Assembly: GCF_938031315.1 (NCBI RefSeq) | Contig: NZ_CALHHT010000149.1 | Span: forward strand, 1 to 7,467 | Length of the DNA stretch: 7,467 nt | Source: an uncultured Campylobacter sp. | GTDB taxonomy: Bacteria > Campylobacterota > Campylobacteria > Campylobacterales > Campylobacteraceae | Direction of reading: 5' to 3' | Shown: positions 6,947 to 7,467 of the stretch, piece after piece | Layout: each line of letters starts with the position of its first letter | How positions within the stretch are numbered: position 1 is the first letter of the stretch | The notes under the pieces: model-generated | Database searches by the model: none | What the model saw: only the letters and a program-made list of their open reading frames with translations | What the model was told of the DNA's origin: nothing | Program-made: the position numbers and the translations under genes

Positions 6947-6955
6947 ACTATAGCA
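6947..6955 (-). promoter_or_regulatory. Candidate extended -10 promoter for the structural operon
   Basis: On the minus strand the sequence reads TGCTATAGT, an extended -10 (TGN-TATAGT; five of six match TATAAT). It lies 29 bp before the chosen ATG at 6917. The -35 position is inside the left arm of the long inverted repeat but shows no good TTGACA at the normal spacing; a TTGATA is 22 bp away. Epsilonproteobacterial promoters often lack a -35, so this remains possible. An activator bound to the repeats could supply the missing contact. Confidence 0.4.
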
Positions 6956-6965
6956 CGGCAAATAT

Positions 6966-7053
6966 CTCAAAATCTATCAAAATCTTTTGGCATAGTTTTT
7001 TATCAAAGGATTTTGGCACAATCCTTTGACACAGCTTTTTGATAGATTTTGAG
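6966..7053. repeat. Nested inverted-repeat array in the divergent control region
   Basis: Perfect 17-bp arms lie at 6966-6982 and 7037-7053 (CTCAAAATCTATCAAAA and its complement), 54 bp apart. Inside them is a second dyad with 9-bp arms, TCAAAGGAT (7003-7011) and ATCCTTTGA (7021-7029), separated by 9 bases. A 16-base element TCAAA-N3-TTTTGGCA occurs directly at 6977-6992 and 7003-7018 (13 of 16 identical) and in inverted, degenerate form at 7014-7029 and 7027-7042. The array lies between the divergent structural operon and the lysozyme gene. Multiple binding sites for a late activator or repressor are the simplest reading; an RNA hairpin or recombination site is possible. Confidence 0.7.
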
Positions 7054-7108
7054 CCGCGCAACGGCGTAATATTGCCGCAAAAGTTTTAGACGAGCAAAGG
7101 AGCGAAGA

Positions 7109-7467
7109 ATGAGCCTAATCGCAAACATCAAAGAAAACGAAGGCTTTTGCGGTGAAATTTACGAAGATAGCAGAGGCTACAAGACTATCGGCTACGGCTT
7201 TTTAGTTTCGGCGCTAAGCAAAGACGAGCTAGCACTAAACGGCGGAAAGATAGAGCCGATGGGCCGCGCGGTGGCGGATCAAATTTTAGAATTGAAACTG
7301 CGCAAACTTCGCCCTGCAGTATTTGAAGCCTTTGCCTGGCTTAAAGACAAACCGCAAAACGTGCAGGACGTAGTGATAGAGATGTGCTATCAGATGGACG
7401 TTAACAAGGTTAAAAAATTCGTTACGACGCTTCACTACATAAGAACTAGCGAATATGAAAAGGCTAT
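7109..7467 (+). CDS. Endolysin, T4-type lysozyme (GH24), N-terminal part
   Basis: The frame runs from an ATG with AAAGGAG 6 nt upstream to the right edge (119 codons and two bases), so the C-terminus is missing. It would cleave the glycosidic bonds of peptidoglycan at the end of infection. The N-terminus contains ENEGFCGEIYEDSRGYKTIGYG, here given as residues 9-30. The T4 lysozyme triad falls at the same numbers as in T4: Glu11, Asp20 and Thr26. Further on, VIEMCYQMD and a KFVTTLHYI-type helix match the GH24 C-lobe. Residue 31 is Phe where T4 and most relatives have His. No signal peptide or N-terminal membrane anchor is seen, so a holin is expected, perhaps beyond the window. It is transcribed opposite to the head genes and apart from them. 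Confidence 0.9.
   Translation, partial: MSLIANIKENEGFCGEIYEDSRGYKTIGYGFLVSALSKDELALNGGKIEPMGRAVADQILELKLRKLRPAVFEAFAWLKDKPQNVQDVVIEMCYQMDVNKVKKFVTTLHYIRTSEYEKA

Noticed and set aside
6420..6953. Plus-strand open frames opposite the DUF1834 gene
   Set aside because: They are antisense to a coherent gene with a good ribosome site, and no known motif is visible.
6966..7053. The long inverted repeat as a prophage end or attachment site
   Set aside because: Phage-type genes lie on both sides (head genes and lysozyme), so this is internal to the prophage. Mu-like ends would also be near the early or tail regions.
7067..7072. TAATAT as a -10 box for the lysozyme gene
   Set aside because: It matches the consensus at only four positions and has no -35 at normal spacing. 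It lies in a plausible place but is too weak to annotate.
1..7467. CRISPR array, tRNA, insertion sequence or defence island
   Set aside because: There are no regularly spaced repeats with spacers, no cloverleaf-like sequence, no transposase, and almost all bases are taken by phage head genes.

Overview
The window is the head and packaging part of a Mu-like (transposable-type) prophage, cut at both ends. Base composition is moderate, codons are A/T-ending but mixed, AAATTT-type words are frequent, and ribosome sites are AAGGA/AAAGGAG. This suggests an epsilonproteobacterial host, most likely a Campylobacter of the mid-GC (oral) type. That host call is an impression from sequence style, not a search result.

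Layout: the structural genes lie on the minus strand and are read right to left. The first unit (6917 to 4289) holds a Mu gp37-like DUF1834 protein, a Mu gpI-like prohead protease with a nested in-frame scaffold start, a lambda gpD-like decoration protein and a lambda gpE-like major capsid protein. It ends at a perfect 14-bp-arm hairpin (4253-4283). After a 130-bp gap with its own dyads, the second unit (4158 to 1) holds a DUF1320 (Mu gp36-like) protein, a DUF1804/gp27-like small terminase, a large terminase, a DUF935/gp29-like portal and the N-terminus of a Mu gpF-like minor head protein. These five genes mostly overlap by 4-8 bp, so translational coupling is likely. On the plus strand at the right edge, a T4-type GH24 lysozyme begins (7109) and runs off the window.

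How it works together: the portal, scaffold/protease and major capsid protein would build the prohead. The protease would remove the scaffold, the decoration protein would stabilise the expanded shell, the terminase would package DNA through the portal, and the DUF1320 and DUF1834 proteins probably act at the head-tail junction. The lysozyme releases progeny. The 191-bp divergent region between the structural operon and the lysozyme carries a striking nested inverted-repeat array, the best candidate for a late-gene control site.

No defence system, CRISPR, tRNA or insertion sequence was seen. The most interesting points are the Mu-packaging/lambda-capsid mosaic with a permuted gene order, the nested scaffold gene, and the repeat-rich divergent control region.
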